Assembly: GCA_040905805.1 (NCBI GenBank)
Contig: JBBDQS010000048.1
Coordinates: forward strand, 32,001-78,695
Reading direction: 5' to 3'
DNA: 46,695 nt
Source of the DNA: Egibacteraceae bacterium
GTDB lineage: Bacteria > Actinomycetota > Nitriliruptoria > Euzebyales > Egibacteraceae
Under the pieces are notes generated by a model. That model did not search any database and had not been told where the DNA came from. It saw only the letters and a program-made list of their open reading frames with translations. This document shows positions 15,467 through 24,257 of this stretch, piece after piece. Position numbers and translations under genes: made by a program. How positions within the stretch are numbered: the first letter of the stretch is position 1; every line of letters begins with the position of its first letter.

Positions 15467-17124
15467 CAGGCGACACCCACCAGCGGCAGCCCCCGCAGGT
15501 CCGGCTCCTCGGGCTCCGGGCCCGGCGCCCACCGCCCGGCGCACACCGCGTCGATGTGCGCCTTGAAGGCGTCGAGCCCCAGCCGGTTGACCGTCTGGCT
15601 CAGCGTCTCCCCGCGGTCGCGCAGCGCCTCCCAGATGCCAATGATCGCCTCGGTGACCGCCGGGACGTCGGGTTCTGAGACCCGTCCCACGATGCGGGCG
15701 AAGGCGCCGGCCGGCACGTCGCCGCCGAGCCACACCTGGTAGCCGAGCATCGTCGTCCCGCTAAGCGTCACCTTGCCCCCGGAGAAGCCGAGGTCGGCGA
15801 TCTGGTGCTGCGCGCACGAGTTCGGGCACCCCGATACGTGCACGCGCAGGCCCGTGCTGCGCGCCAGGGCGGGGTGGCCGGCCAGCGCCGCGCCGAGCGT
15901 CTGGGCTGGTGTGATCGCCAGCGCGCAGACCGGTCCGCCGGTGCACGCCCGCACGTCAACCGCTTGGTCGGCGCCGTCCAGGCCCAGGTTGCTGGGCGCC
16001 AGGCCGTCGCGGACAGCCGGCACCTGCGCCAGCGCGACGTCGCGCAACCCGACGTTCTGGTTGCGGGTGAGGTACAGGGTCGCGTCGGCGTGGGCCTCGG
16101 CCAGCGCCGCCAGCAGTCGCAGGTCGGCGCCGTCCAGGTCGCCCAGCGGCACCGGCACGGTCACCAGCGCGCGGCCTGGGACGCGCTGGGGGCGCACGCT
16201 GCTGCCCCAGCCGCCCGGCGGCCCCAAGGCCAGCACCGCGGCGACCGACGTGGGGTCGGGTGCGGCGACGGGGACAGGGGCGGGGCGGGGCCGGGCCTTC
16301 ACCTTGGCGAAGGCCGACGTGAACAGGGTGGCGAAGGCCTGCTCGCCCAGCTTCTGGACGAGGAACTTCATCCGCCCCTTCGCCGGGCGGTCGAGGTCGC
16401 CGTGGGTGGCGAACACCTCGATGACGGCCTCGGCAGCGGCGACGACCTCGGTGCGGGGCACGAAGGCGGCGAGCGGGATCGCGAGGAACGGCGCCTTGCC
16501 GGCGCTCCCACCGGCGAAGAGCTCGTAGCCGAGTTCGTCGTCGTCGCGGACGGTGGAGACGAACCCGATGTCGTTGACGCGGGCGTGGTCGCGGCACGCG
16601 GGACAGCCGCCGAAGGCCACGTTCACCCGTGAGGGCAGACGGCAGTTCAGCCCGGGCGCACGGGCGAGGATCGCGGCGGACACCGCCTGCGCGTCCGGGT
16701 GGCAGTCGAACGGCTCGTCGAGGCTCACCCCGGCGTCCGGGCAGGCCATCACGTTGCGCAACGTGTGGCCGCACGTGGATCCGGTGGTCAGGCCGAGGGC
16801 GGTGACCGCGCCCAGCACCGTGGTCACGTGCCGGGCCTCGACGTGGTGCAGCTCGATCTGCTGGCGGGTGGTCAGGTGCACCCAGCCGCGGCCGAAGCCG
16901 TCGGCGATGTCGGCCACGCCGCGGGCGGTGACGGCATCCAGGCGGCCGCCGGGGATGCGCACGCGCACCATGAACACGCCGGGCTGAGCTTGGGCGCAGA
17001 CACCGTGCATCTTCAGGGCGTAGCGCTCGTCGGCGGACAGCCAGTCGTCACCCTCGGCGGTGAGCCGGTCGAGGTCAACTGGCAACCCGGCACGTTTGGC
17101 GGCGGCGATGTCGGGACGGGTCAT
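15466..17124 (-). CDS. nirA: Ferredoxin-type nitrite/sulfite reductase (NirA family)
   Basis: A 552-residue siroheme and [4Fe-4S] enzyme that reduces nitrite (or sulfite) by six electrons. It has two ferredoxin-like half domains (FGRGWVHLTTRQQIELHHVE early; TLYLTRNQNVGLRDV later) and the cluster/siroheme ligands CTGGPVC (around residue 394) and GCPNSC (around 431-436). AGGAGCG precedes the ATG at 17124 by 4 nt, and the reading frame upstream is antisense to hemD. The order hemD-wHTH, nirA, Rieske, next to a NarK-type carrier and nitrate reductase, argues for assimilatory nitrite rather than sulfite reduction. Confidence 0.9.
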   Translation of the reverse strand: MTRPDIAAAKRAGLPVDLDRLTAEGDDWLSADERYALKMHGVCAQAQPGVFMVRVRIPGGRLDAVTARGVADIADGFGRGWVHLTTRQQIELHHVEARHVTTVLGAVTALGLTTGSTCGHTLRNVMACPDAGVSLDEPFDCHPDAQAVSAAILARAPGLNCRLPSRVNVAFGGCPACRDHARVNDIGFVSTVRDDDELGYELFAGGSAGKAPFLAIPLAAFVPRTEVVAAAEAVIEVFATHGDLDRPAKGRMKFLVQKLGEQAFATLFTSAFAKVKARPRPAPVPVAAPDPTSVAAVLALGPPGGWGSSVRPQRVPGRALVTVPVPLGDLDGADLRLLAALAEAHADATLYLTRNQNVGLRDVALAQVPAVRDGLAPSNLGLDGADQAVDVRACTGGPVCALAITPAQTLGAALAGHPALARSTGLRVHVSGCPNSCAQHQIADLGFSGGKVTLSGTTMLGYQVWLGGDVPAGAFARIVGRVSEPDVPAVTEAIIGIWEALRDRGETLSQTVNRLGLDAFKAHIDAVCAGRWAPGPEPEEPDLRGLPLVGVA

Positions 17125-18248
17125 GGGGCGCTCCTGTCGTCGGTGCCGGGTGGGCGGTAGCGGTAGCCGACCCCGCGCACGGTCTCCAGGAAGCGGCCGG
17201 CGGGGCCGAGCTTGCGCCGTAGCCGGCTGATCTGGTGCTTGACCTGGGCGGGGTCGCCGGACTGCGCGTGCCCCCACGCCTCGCGGGCGATGTGCGCGGG
17301 GGAGCACACGACCTGCGGACGACGGACGAGCGCGCTCAGCACGGCGAACTCGAGCGCACCGAGCGCGACCGAGCGCGGGCCTGACCGGGCGATCGCGGTC
17401 GCCGGGCACAGCTCGATGGCGTCGCCGCCGCCGACGCCGACGTGGATCCGGCGGCCGGCCCAGCCTTCGAGCGCGCGGATGAGGTCTGCCGTGCGGTAGC
17501 GGGTGGGCATGACCGCCACGGGCGCGCCCGCGTCCTCGAACGCCCGTGCCGTCACCGGACCCACCGCCGCGACGGCGACACGCCCGTGCAGGGCGTCGAC
17601 CAGGGCGTGTCGCAACCCCGCCTGCTCGGCGATGGCGAAGAGGTTCGCCACGGCCGGCGAGCTGGTCGCCACGACCACGTCGAGCTCGCCGTCCACCGCC
17701 GCGCGGACGAGCCGGTGCGCCGGACCCGGGTCGGCGGGCAGCACGCACCGGTAGGCCGCGGCCGTCATGACGTCGACCCCGTTCGCCACCAGGGCGGCGT
17801 AGGAGGCGCCGGTGTCCGCGCCGTGCACCTGCACCGCGACGGCGGTCGCGGGTGTGGTCCTGGCGGCCAGCCACCCGGCGACGTCGGCGTCGGTCTCCTG
17901 TGGGGAGACGAACTGCGCATCGCCGCCGAGGCTGCGCAGCCCCGCGAGCGCCTTGGGGCCGCGCGCGACCGCGGGCGTGGACGCCACCAGCAGGCGGAGC
18001 GCCCCACCCAGGCCGGAGGCCTCGGCGGCTTCCCCCCACGCGCGCATCCCCACCCCTGTGGACGCCACGAGCCACGCGGGCTCGGCCCGCAGGATGGCCA
18101 CCGTCTCGATGTGCAGCCGACGGTCCGACGCGGGGGGCACCGTGTCGAGCGTCGGCCCGTGCGTGACCTGCGCCCCGCGTCGTCGGAGCGCATCCACGAG
18201 CTCCCCGCCCTTGCGCTGGGCGGTGATCCCGACGCGCACGCCATCCAC
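17121..18248 (-). CDS. Uroporphyrinogen-III synthase fused to an OmpR-type DNA-binding domain
   Basis: A 375-residue two-domain protein. Residues 1 to about 265 are HemD-like (VRVGITAQRKGGELVDALRR at the start; STGVGMRAW, VVATSSPAVAN and AVGPVTARAFEDAG further on). Residues about 285-370 form a winged helix (LGALEFAVLSALVRRPQVV, VKHQISRLRRKLG, VRGVGYRYR). M. tuberculosis Rv0260c has the same architecture and also lies near nitrite genes. It may both supply siroheme precursor and sense or regulate nitrate assimilation. The GTG at 18248 has AAGGAG 8-9 nt upstream; the frame extends to 18308 without similarity. It overlaps nirA by 4 bp. Confidence 0.88.
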   Translation of the reverse strand: MDGVRVGITAQRKGGELVDALRRRGAQVTHGPTLDTVPPASDRRLHIETVAILRAEPAWLVASTGVGMRAWGEAAEASGLGGALRLLVASTPAVARGPKALAGLRSLGGDAQFVSPQETDADVAGWLAARTTPATAVAVQVHGADTGASYAALVANGVDVMTAAAYRCVLPADPGPAHRLVRAAVDGELDVVVATSSPAVANLFAIAEQAGLRHALVDALHGRVAVAAVGPVTARAFEDAGAPVAVMPTRYRTADLIRALEGWAGRRIHVGVGGGDAIELCPATAIARSGPRSVALGALEFAVLSALVRRPQVVCSPAHIAREAWGHAQSGDPAQVKHQISRLRRKLGPAGRFLETVRGVGYRYRPPGTDDRSAP

Positions 18249-18312
18249 AGTGGGTACTCCTTTGCGTTGTGCAACGGGAGGACCATGGTCACCGGGGGGG
18301 ATGAGCACCGCG

Positions 18313-19818
18313 CTACACGGGTGTTTCCACAGCGTGAACCCTTGGTCGCGCGGGGCCGCGACCGGTGGAACGGTGCTCGGCGCCGAAGCTGTCCGAGGGT
18401 TCGGGCAGCCAGCGGCAGGCGACCGCGGCGAGCAGGGCGGACACCGCCATCACCGAGAAGAAGACCGTCGGCCCGGTGAAGAGCAGCAGCGTGAGGTAGG
18501 CCAGGGCGCCCACGTTGCCGTACGCCCCGACCAGCCCCGAGATCTGGCCACCGACCCGCCTCTTGACCAGGGGTACGATGGCGTAGGTCGCCCCTTCGCC
18601 GGCCTGGACGAAGAACGAGCAGGCCATCACGGCACCGACCGCCAGGGCCACCGGCCACCCGGGGCCGATGGTGGCGACCATCCCGTAACCCGCGGCGAGG
18701 CACACCAGCAGCACGAGCAGGGTGCGACGGCGGCTGCCCAGCAGGTCGCTGCACAACCCGCCGGCGGGGCGGGAGCCGAGGTTCATGAACGCGAACGCGC
18801 TCCCGGTCGCGCCGGCCGCCACCACCCCGAGCCCGAACGTCTCCCCGAAGAACGTCGGCAGCATCGACACGACGGCGAGCTCCGAGCCGAACGTGACCGC
18901 GTACGCCAACGACAGGACCGCCACCGATCGAAACGGGTACGTGTCGTCGTCGGCGTAGGCGCCGTCAAGCGCGGGACGGTTGACGCGCCAGATGCCGCGG
19001 ACCTGCACGACCAACGCGAGCGCGAGCACGGCCACGACCGCCCACAGCGCCGGGTCGCTCAGCAGGCCGATCCACCGCAAGCGCCAGGCGAGCAGCGCCA
19101 GCACGCCGGCCATCGGCACCTGCAGGGCGACGAGACCGATGACCCCGGCGCGACTGGTCACCTCCAGGGCGCCCTGACGCGCCGGCGTGAGGTAGGCGCT
19201 GCCGTCGGGGGTGTCGCGCACCGCCCGCAGATAGTACAGCCCGTACGCCAGCGCCATCAGGCCGGTGAGCCCGATGGACCACCGCCACCCGTCGGCGCCC
19301 CCGAGGACCGCGGCGACCGCCGGCAGCGTGAAGGCTGCAGCAGCCGACCCGAAGTTGCCCCATCCCCCGTAGATGCCCTCGGCCATGCCCACCTCCCGGG
19401 GCGGGAACCACTCGGCGACCATGCGGATGCCGACCACGAAGCCGGCCCCGACGACGGACAGGGCGAGCCGTGCAGCCACCATGAGCTCGAAGGTGGTGGC
19501 CAGGGCGAAGACGGTGCAGGGCAGGAACGCGTAGATCAGGATCGCCGCGTACACGCGGCGCGGGCCCCACCGGTCCAGCGCCATGCCGATCAGGACGCGG
19601 GCCGGCACCGTCAGCGCCACGTTGCACAGCGCCAGCGTCATGAGCTGGTCGCGGTCCAGTCCCAGCTCACGCCCGATCGTGGAGGCAAACGGCGCGAAGT
19701 TGAACCACACGACGAAGGACAGGAAGAACGCGAACCAGGTCAGGTGCAGGATGCGGAAGCGGCCCGAGAACGAGCACAGCGCTCTGAGCCTGCTGGTGGC
19801 GGCGGCGGTACGGCGCAT
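18313..19818 (-). CDS. Nitrate/nitrite transporter, MFS (NarK/NasA type)
   Basis: A 501-residue major facilitator with about twelve membrane helices. Typical NNP-family regions are WFNFAPFASTIGRELG near the first helices, the LIGMALDRWGPRRVYAA loop, the motif AEGIYGGWGNFGSAAAA and the later GGQISGLVGAYGNVGA, the glycine-rich nitrate signatures. It probably imports nitrate for the adjacent reductases. GGAGACG lies about 5 nt before the ATG. It is divergent from the nitrate reductase reading frame (about 50 bp apart) and 65 nt upstream of hemD-wHTH on the same strand, so transporter, hemD-wHTH, nirA and the Rieske gene can form one operon. Confidence 0.9.
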   Translation of the reverse strand: MRRTAAATSRLRALCSFSGRFRILHLTWFAFFLSFVVWFNFAPFASTIGRELGLDRDQLMTLALCNVALTVPARVLIGMALDRWGPRRVYAAILIYAFLPCTVFALATTFELMVAARLALSVVGAGFVVGIRMVAEWFPPREVGMAEGIYGGWGNFGSAAAAFTLPAVAAVLGGADGWRWSIGLTGLMALAYGLYYLRAVRDTPDGSAYLTPARQGALEVTSRAGVIGLVALQVPMAGVLALLAWRLRWIGLLSDPALWAVVAVLALALVVQVRGIWRVNRPALDGAYADDDTYPFRSVAVLSLAYAVTFGSELAVVSMLPTFFGETFGLGVVAAGATGSAFAFMNLGSRPAGGLCSDLLGSRRRTLLVLLVCLAAGYGMVATIGPGWPVALAVGAVMACSFFVQAGEGATYAIVPLVKRRVGGQISGLVGAYGNVGALAYLTLLLFTGPTVFFSVMAVSALLAAVACRWLPEPSDSFGAEHRSTGRGPARPRVHAVETPV

Positions 19819-19868
19819 GGGGGCGTCTCCACTCGTCGGATGCGGTTCGGGCGGGAGGCGGGCACACG

Positions 19869-21807
19869 ATGCGCGCGGCGTGTGCCGGCACGGCGACGTG
19901 GGTGTGTCCGGCAGGAGACGTTTGCGTCGACGGGGTGGGCGACGAAGCGTTCACACGCTGGACACGTGCGCCCAACCGCGGCGAGCAGCAGGTCCACCAC
20001 CCGGACCGGTTGCGAGCTCCGTTGGTGCGACGGGCAGAGCGCTTCGTGGAGGTGGGCTGGGACGAGGCGCTCGACGTCGCCGCCGACGGCTTCCTGCGCA
20101 TCCGCGAGCGTGCCGGCGCCGCCGCCAACGCGGTCCTGACCGGGGCGTCCCTGACCAACGAGAAGGCCTACCTGGCCGGCAAGTTCGCCCGGCTGGCCCT
20201 GCGCATACCCACGTCGACCCGAACGGGCGGCTGTGCATGTCCTCGGCCGGCGCCGCCGCGGCGCGCAGGTCGCCGTCGTGGACCCGCGTGGGGGCAAGCT
20301 GGTGCGCACCGGCGACCTCCACCTGGCGCTGCGTCCCGGCTCGGACGCAGCGCTGGCTGCCGGGCTGCTGCGCGAGCTGGACGTGCTGGGCCTGGTCGAC
20401 GCCGCGTTCGTGGCCGAGCGCACCGTCGGGTACGACGCGGCGCGCCGTGCGGCCGAGCCGTGGACCCTGGCACGCACCGCCATGGTGACCGGGGTGGCCG
20501 GTACCAGCGTCACCGCGCTGGCGCGCCTGCTCGGCCAGAGCCGCCGGGCGTTGCTGCTGCACGCCCGCGGAGCCGAGCAGCAGGTCACCGGAACCGACAA
20601 CGTCCTGGCCTGGATCAACGTGGCCCTGGCCGCGGGCCACGCCGGCCGACGCGGGTCGGGGATCGTCACGCTGACCGGGCAGCGCAACGGTCAAGGTGCG
20701 CGCGAGCACGGGCAGCGCGCCGACCAGCTGCCGGGCTACCGACGCATCGACGACCCTGCCGACCGGGGGGTCGTGGCCGAGCGCTGGGGTGTGGACCCCG
20801 CAACGCTGCCCGGACGCGGCCTGACCTACATGGAGATCCTCGCCGCCGCGGGGCGGGGCGAGATCGCCGGCGCGCTGGTGATCTCCACCAATCCCGCCGT
20901 GTCCGGCCCGAACTCCGCTGGGGTGCGCGCGAGCCTGGACGCGCTCGACCACCTCGTGGTGGTCGACCCGTTCCTCTCCGAGACCTGCCGCTACGCCAGT
21001 GTCGTCCTGCCCGGCTCGACGTTCGCCGAGGACGAAGGCACCGTCACGACCACCGACGGCGGGGTCGTGCGCATCGACCAGGCGGTGGCGCCGCCGGCGC
21101 TGCGCGGTGACCTCGACGTGCTGCGCGGGCTCGCCCACCGCTTCGGCGTGCGCCGCCAGTTCGACTTCCACGCGGGCCGGGAGGTGTTCGCGGAGCTGTG
21201 CCGGGTCAGCGAGGGTGGCCCCGCCGACTACGCGGGGCTGGACTGGCAGGCGCTCCGGGACCGTGGGGGCATCTTCTGGCCGGCGCCGCACAGCCGACCC
21301 GCGGGCACCCCGCGGCTGCACCTCGACCGCTTCGCCCACCCCGATGGACGGGCGCGCTTCACGCCGGTGGTGCCCGTCGGCCCGGTCGTGGTCCCCGACG
21401 CCGCGTACCCGCTGGTGCTGGCGACCGGGCGCCACCGCGACCAGTACCTGTCGGGCAACCAGACCCGGCGCATCGCCGACCTGAACCGCCGGGCGCCCGA
21501 ACCAGTCGTGGAGGTGCACCCCGACGCCGCGGTGACGGCTGGCCTGGTCGAGGGCTCGCGAGCCCGCCTGGTCTCACGCCAGGGTCGGGCGGAGCTCGCC
21601 TGGGCCCCGAACCCCGCACTCCGGCCCGACACCCTGTTCGTGCCCTACCACTGGCCGGGGATCAACGAGCTGACCAGTGACGCGCTGGACCCCGTCAGCG
21701 GCATCGCGGCGGTCAAGCACACCCCGGTCGCACTGTCCCCGGTCGGTCGCGCCACGGTGGCGCCCACGGCCGAGCCACACCGCCCACCCCGTCACGCGGC
21801 GCGCTGA
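19869..21807 (+). pseudogene. Broken assimilatory nitrate reductase (molybdopterin oxidoreductase)
   Basis: Family sequence runs through three frames. The first part (about 19965-20207) encodes EQQVHHPDRLRAPLVRR, then LTNEKAYLAGKFARLALR. A one-base loss in the C run at 20208-20210 shifts it to a frame reading HVDPNGRLCMSSAGAA (about 20211-20260). An estimated 45 codons are then missing before QVAVVDPRGGKLVRTGDL resumes in a third frame, which continues to 21807 through QRNGQGAREHGQRADQLPGY and VFVPYHWPGINELTSDALDP. The N-terminus lacks the expected Cys motif for the [4Fe-4S] cluster. The long 3' part (20233-21807) is intact and similar to NasA-type reductases. Either the gene is inactivated or the assembly has errors here. 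Confidence 0.8.
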
Positions 21808-21868
21808 CCCGCCCGCACACCCCGGTTGCACTTCAGGCCGCGCCCCGAACAGCCGACGCATAGGGCAT

Positions 21869-21885
21869 CTCGCACAAAAAGCGAG
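21869..21885 (+). terminator. Small hairpin CTCGC-loop-GCGAG before bldC
   Basis: A 5-bp GC-rich stem with the loop ACAAAAA lies 62 nt after the nitrate reductase frame and 45 nt before bldC. It could end the upstream transcript or lie in the bldC leader. The stem is short, so support is weak. A TAGGGC at 21861 might be part of the bldC promoter. Confidence 0.3.
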
Positions 21886-21930
21886 GGCACGACGCCTCAG
21901 CCATGCTGGCTCGAAGGGACGAGGAATCGG

Positions 21931-22128
21931 ATGAACGACAACGATGATGAGCTGCTCACGCCTGCGGAGGTCGCGAAGATGTTCGGCGTGGACCCGAAGA
22001 CGGTCACCCGGTGGGCGAAGGCGGGCAAGCTACCGGCGATCCGCACGCTCGGCGGTCACCGCCGCTACCGCGCCTCGGACGTTCGCCGACTGCTGCGCGG
22101 TGACCAGCTCGGCGATCCCGAATCCTGA
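21931..22128 (+). CDS. bldC: BldC family MerR-like transcriptional regulator
   Basis: A 65-residue DNA-binding protein consisting of just a winged MerR-type domain: LLTPAEVAKMFGVDPKTVTR (helix-turn-helix), WAKAGKLPAIRTLGGHRRY (wing), then a short tail. Length and sequence match Streptomyces BldC, which binds head-to-tail on direct repeats and controls differentiation; family members exist in many non-sporulating actinobacteria. The ATG at 21931 has GACGAGG about 8 nt upstream. It is transcribed alone, with the decayed response regulator convergent downstream. The symbol denotes family membership, not a proven role in development. Confidence 0.92.
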   Translation: MNDNDDELLTPAEVAKMFGVDPKTVTRWAKAGKLPAIRTLGGHRRYRASDVRRLLRGDQLGDPES

Positions 22129-22198
22129 CCACTGCCGCAGCATCTGCGCGCACCGGGCGCAGACGGCGGGTCGACCCGGCGAGCGGCTTCGGGCGTGA

Positions 22199-22465
22199 TC
22201 AGGTCTTGATGCGGCCGGTTTCGTATACCCACATCGCGATCTCGACCCGGTTCCTGGCGTGGAGCTTGCGCATGAGGCTGGCGATCAGGACCTCCTTCTC
22301 CCGGGCGGTGAGGGGCTCGATGGGCTGCGCGGGCCTCGGTCCGGTGCGGCGGCCGTCGGCGGCCTGACCGACGACGGCGATGCCGGGCTGGGCGTCGAGG
22401 ATCATGGTGAGGCCGGCCCGGACGATGTCCTGGTCGTCGGCGACGAGCACGCGGATGGTCATCAT
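22199..22465 (-). pseudogene. NarL-type response regulator with two internal deletions
   Basis: An 88-residue remnant in a single open frame. Residues 1-40 (MTIRVLVADDQDIVRAGLTM and on to QAADGRR) are the first third of a receiver domain with its acidic pair. The phosphoacceptor Asp and conserved Lys regions are missing. PIEPLTAREKEVL is the start of a LuxR-type HTH. The next family block (the first two recognition-region helices) is absent and the sequence jumps to IASLMRKLHARNRVEIAMW. Both deletions keep the frame. It can neither be phosphorylated nor bind DNA normally. Decay or assembly collapse are both possible. Confidence 0.8.
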
Positions 22466-22718
22466 CGGCTACCGCCCGCTCGTACATGCGGTAGCGGGCG
22501 CGCGGGTCATACCGGCGATGGCCCGACGCCTGCAGCGTCCGATAGCGGCGGTGCGCTGACAGCATCAACGCCAACGCACGACCCAGATCACCCATCCCCC
22601 GATCCGCAGGTCGAGCCCCCCAACATTCAAGGACAAGTCCGCGGCCGACCTTCCCGCAGGACGGCGGCGACACGTGGCAACCCTGGAGGTGCGGCGGAAC
22701 TCGGACGGCTTCCGCATC

Positions 22719-22811
22719 CGCCAACCCAGCGCCAGCACGCAGGTTACCCGGCGGTAGATGGGGTGGGAGGGACAGATATGTCGCCGAGACCCCATCTACC
22801 GGCCGGTAACC
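22719..22811. repeat. 93-bp imperfect inverted-repeat element, copy 2
   Basis: It is identical to 323-415 at 89 of 93 positions, in the same orientation. The 23-nt outer arms (beginning GGTTACC at each end, read inward on opposite strands) match at 21 positions. Copy 2 has a better-paired right arm than copy 1 (ACCCCATCTACC against ACCCAATCTACC). The central loop carries GGACAGATATGTC. Confidence 0.8.
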
Positions 22812-22954
22812 CGGGGGTGGACCCGAAGGTCTCCGAGATCGGGGCCGTGAGCAGGCGTGCGGGCAGCCCCGGATCCCCGAGCTCCGCGACAGGTCAGCAG
22901 AGTCGGCGGCGCCCGCAGCGGCGAGGCCATCGACACGCACGGGCGGTGGCGGTG

Positions 22955-22960
22955 TAGCGT
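22955..22960 (+). promoter_or_regulatory. -10 hexamer TAGCGT, leaderless
   Basis: TAGCGT ends 7 nt before the ATG at 22968 and selects that ATG over the frame-open ATG at 22857. A TCGACA 19 nt upstream is a weak -35 candidate. Confidence 0.5.
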
Positions 22961-22967
22961 CAGCACG

Positions 22968-24167
22968 ATGCGCGCCCGCCGGCACGTCACCAGGGACGAG
23001 CGCCGGGCGCGGCTCGTCGCCCGCCACCACCTCGCCAGGACCGCCACCGACGTCGCCACGGCCGTGCGCGACCTGGTGGCGGTGCACTCCAGCGACCCGG
23101 CGACCCCCTACCTCGCGCTGTGGGCACGCGTGCCGGCGTTCACGGTCGCCGACCTCGACCGTGCGCTCTACGAGGCGCGCTCACTGTGGCGCCTGCACGC
23201 CATGCGCCGCACGCTATTCGTCGTGCCCACCGACCGCGCCCCGGTGTTCCAGGCGGCGTGCGGCCGGGAGATCGCGCGCGGGGAGCGACGCAGGCTCGAA
23301 GCCTGGGTCGCTCAGGCGCGTGGTGGGGACGACACGCAGCCCTGGCTGCGCGCGGTCGAGGAGGCCACTGCGGCGGTGCTGGCCGACGGCGTCGCCCGTG
23401 ACACCCGGGAGCTCACGGCCGCGGTCGAGGAGCTGTCGCTGCGCGTCCGTGTGGGATCGGGGCGGTGGGCGAGCGAGGTCTCTCTGGCGTCGCGCCTGCT
23501 GCCACTGCTGGCCATCGACGGTGACGTCGTGCGGGCACGCCCGGCCGGGACGTGGCGGTCCAGCCAGTACCAGTGGTCGGATGCCGGGTCATGGTTCGAC
23601 GCCCGGCTGCCCGACGATCCCACCGTCGGGTCAGATTCTGCGGATGCCGCCGCGATCCTCAGCCGCTGGTGGCTGGGCGCCCACGGGCCGGCGACCCTGA
23701 CCGACCTGAAGTGGTGGACGGGTTGGACCGTGCGCGCCACCCGGGCTGCCCTGGCGGCCATCGGCGCGGTCGAAGTCGACCTCGACCACCAGTCATCCGG
23801 CTGGGTGCTGCCCGACGACGTCGACGCCCCCACGCCTGCCAGTGCCGGCGTCGCGCTGCTGCCGGGGCTCGATCCCACGGTCATGGGGTGGAAGGAGCGC
23901 GACTGGTACCTCGGCGACCACGCCGGCCCGCTGTTCGACCGCAACGGCAACGCCGGCCCGACGGTCTGGGTGGAGGGTCGCGTCGTCGGCGGCTGGGGGC
24001 AGCGACCCGACGGCGAGGTCGTGACCCGCCTGCTCGAGGACGTCGGCTCGGACGCTGCCGACCGTGTGGCCGCAGAGGCCGCCGCCCTCACCGCGTGGTG
24101 CGACGGCACGGTCGCCTTCCCCCGCTTTCCCAGCCCTCTTGGGACCGAGCTGAGCCGGCCTGCGTAG
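22968..24167 (+). CDS. Winged-helix DNA-binding protein (HTH_42/AlkZ-like family)
   Basis: A 399-residue protein of the family annotated as winged helix DNA-binding domain-containing (HTH_42), which includes AlkZ/YcaQ DNA glycosylases. Family-like regions are ARHHLARTATDVATAVRDLV, then AVHSSDPATPYLALWARV, LWRLHAMRRTLFVVP, and WWTGWTVRATRAALAAIGAV with a C-terminal VALLPGLDPTVMGWKERDWY. AlkZ enzymes use a QxQ or QxD motif at the position that reads HSSD here, so glycosylase activity is uncertain. The ATG at 22968 is chosen from the leaderless TAGCGT. No operon partners are close; mfd begins 90 nt downstream and repair is a shared theme. Confidence 0.82.
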   Translation: MRARRHVTRDERRARLVARHHLARTATDVATAVRDLVAVHSSDPATPYLALWARVPAFTVADLDRALYEARSLWRLHAMRRTLFVVPTDRAPVFQAACGREIARGERRRLEAWVAQARGGDDTQPWLRAVEEATAAVLADGVARDTRELTAAVEELSLRVRVGSGRWASEVSLASRLLPLLAIDGDVVRARPAGTWRSSQYQWSDAGSWFDARLPDDPTVGSDSADAAAILSRWWLGAHGPATLTDLKWWTGWTVRATRAALAAIGAVEVDLDHQSSGWVLPDDVDAPTPASAGVALLPGLDPTVMGWKERDWYLGDHAGPLFDRNGNAGPTVWVEGRVVGGWGQRPDGEVVTRLLEDVGSDAADRVAAEAAALTAWCDGTVAFPRFPSPLGTELSRPA

Positions 24168-24257
24168 TCCGGGTCGCGGTTTCCGCCACCCGGACGACAC
24201 AGCACCCGGTGTGGCGGGCGAGCGGGCGTCTTGCCCCCGGGGCCCACCCACGTCACC

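Larger units (their letters stand above)
22466..22967. other. 500-bp gap with hairpins, a possible coding relic and repeat copy 2
   Basis: No intact gene is seen. Next to the response-regulator start lie overlapping inverted repeats (GCTACCGC at 22468 with GCGGTAGC at 22488; CGCCCGCT at 22473 with AGCGGGCG at 22493). On the minus strand, 22455-22595 reads like real coding DNA (ALALMLSAHRRYRTLQASGH and on to ARYRMYERAV), possibly the tail of a lost partner gene. The region 22719-22811 is the second 93-bp element. The rest (22600-22718 and 22812-22950) shows nothing recognisable. Confidence 0.5.

Noticed and set aside
15466-18075. 869-codon fusion of a leader region with nirA
   Set aside because: The upstream 317 codons are antisense/off-frame to hemD and lack similarity; nirA has its own ribosome site and ATG at 17124.
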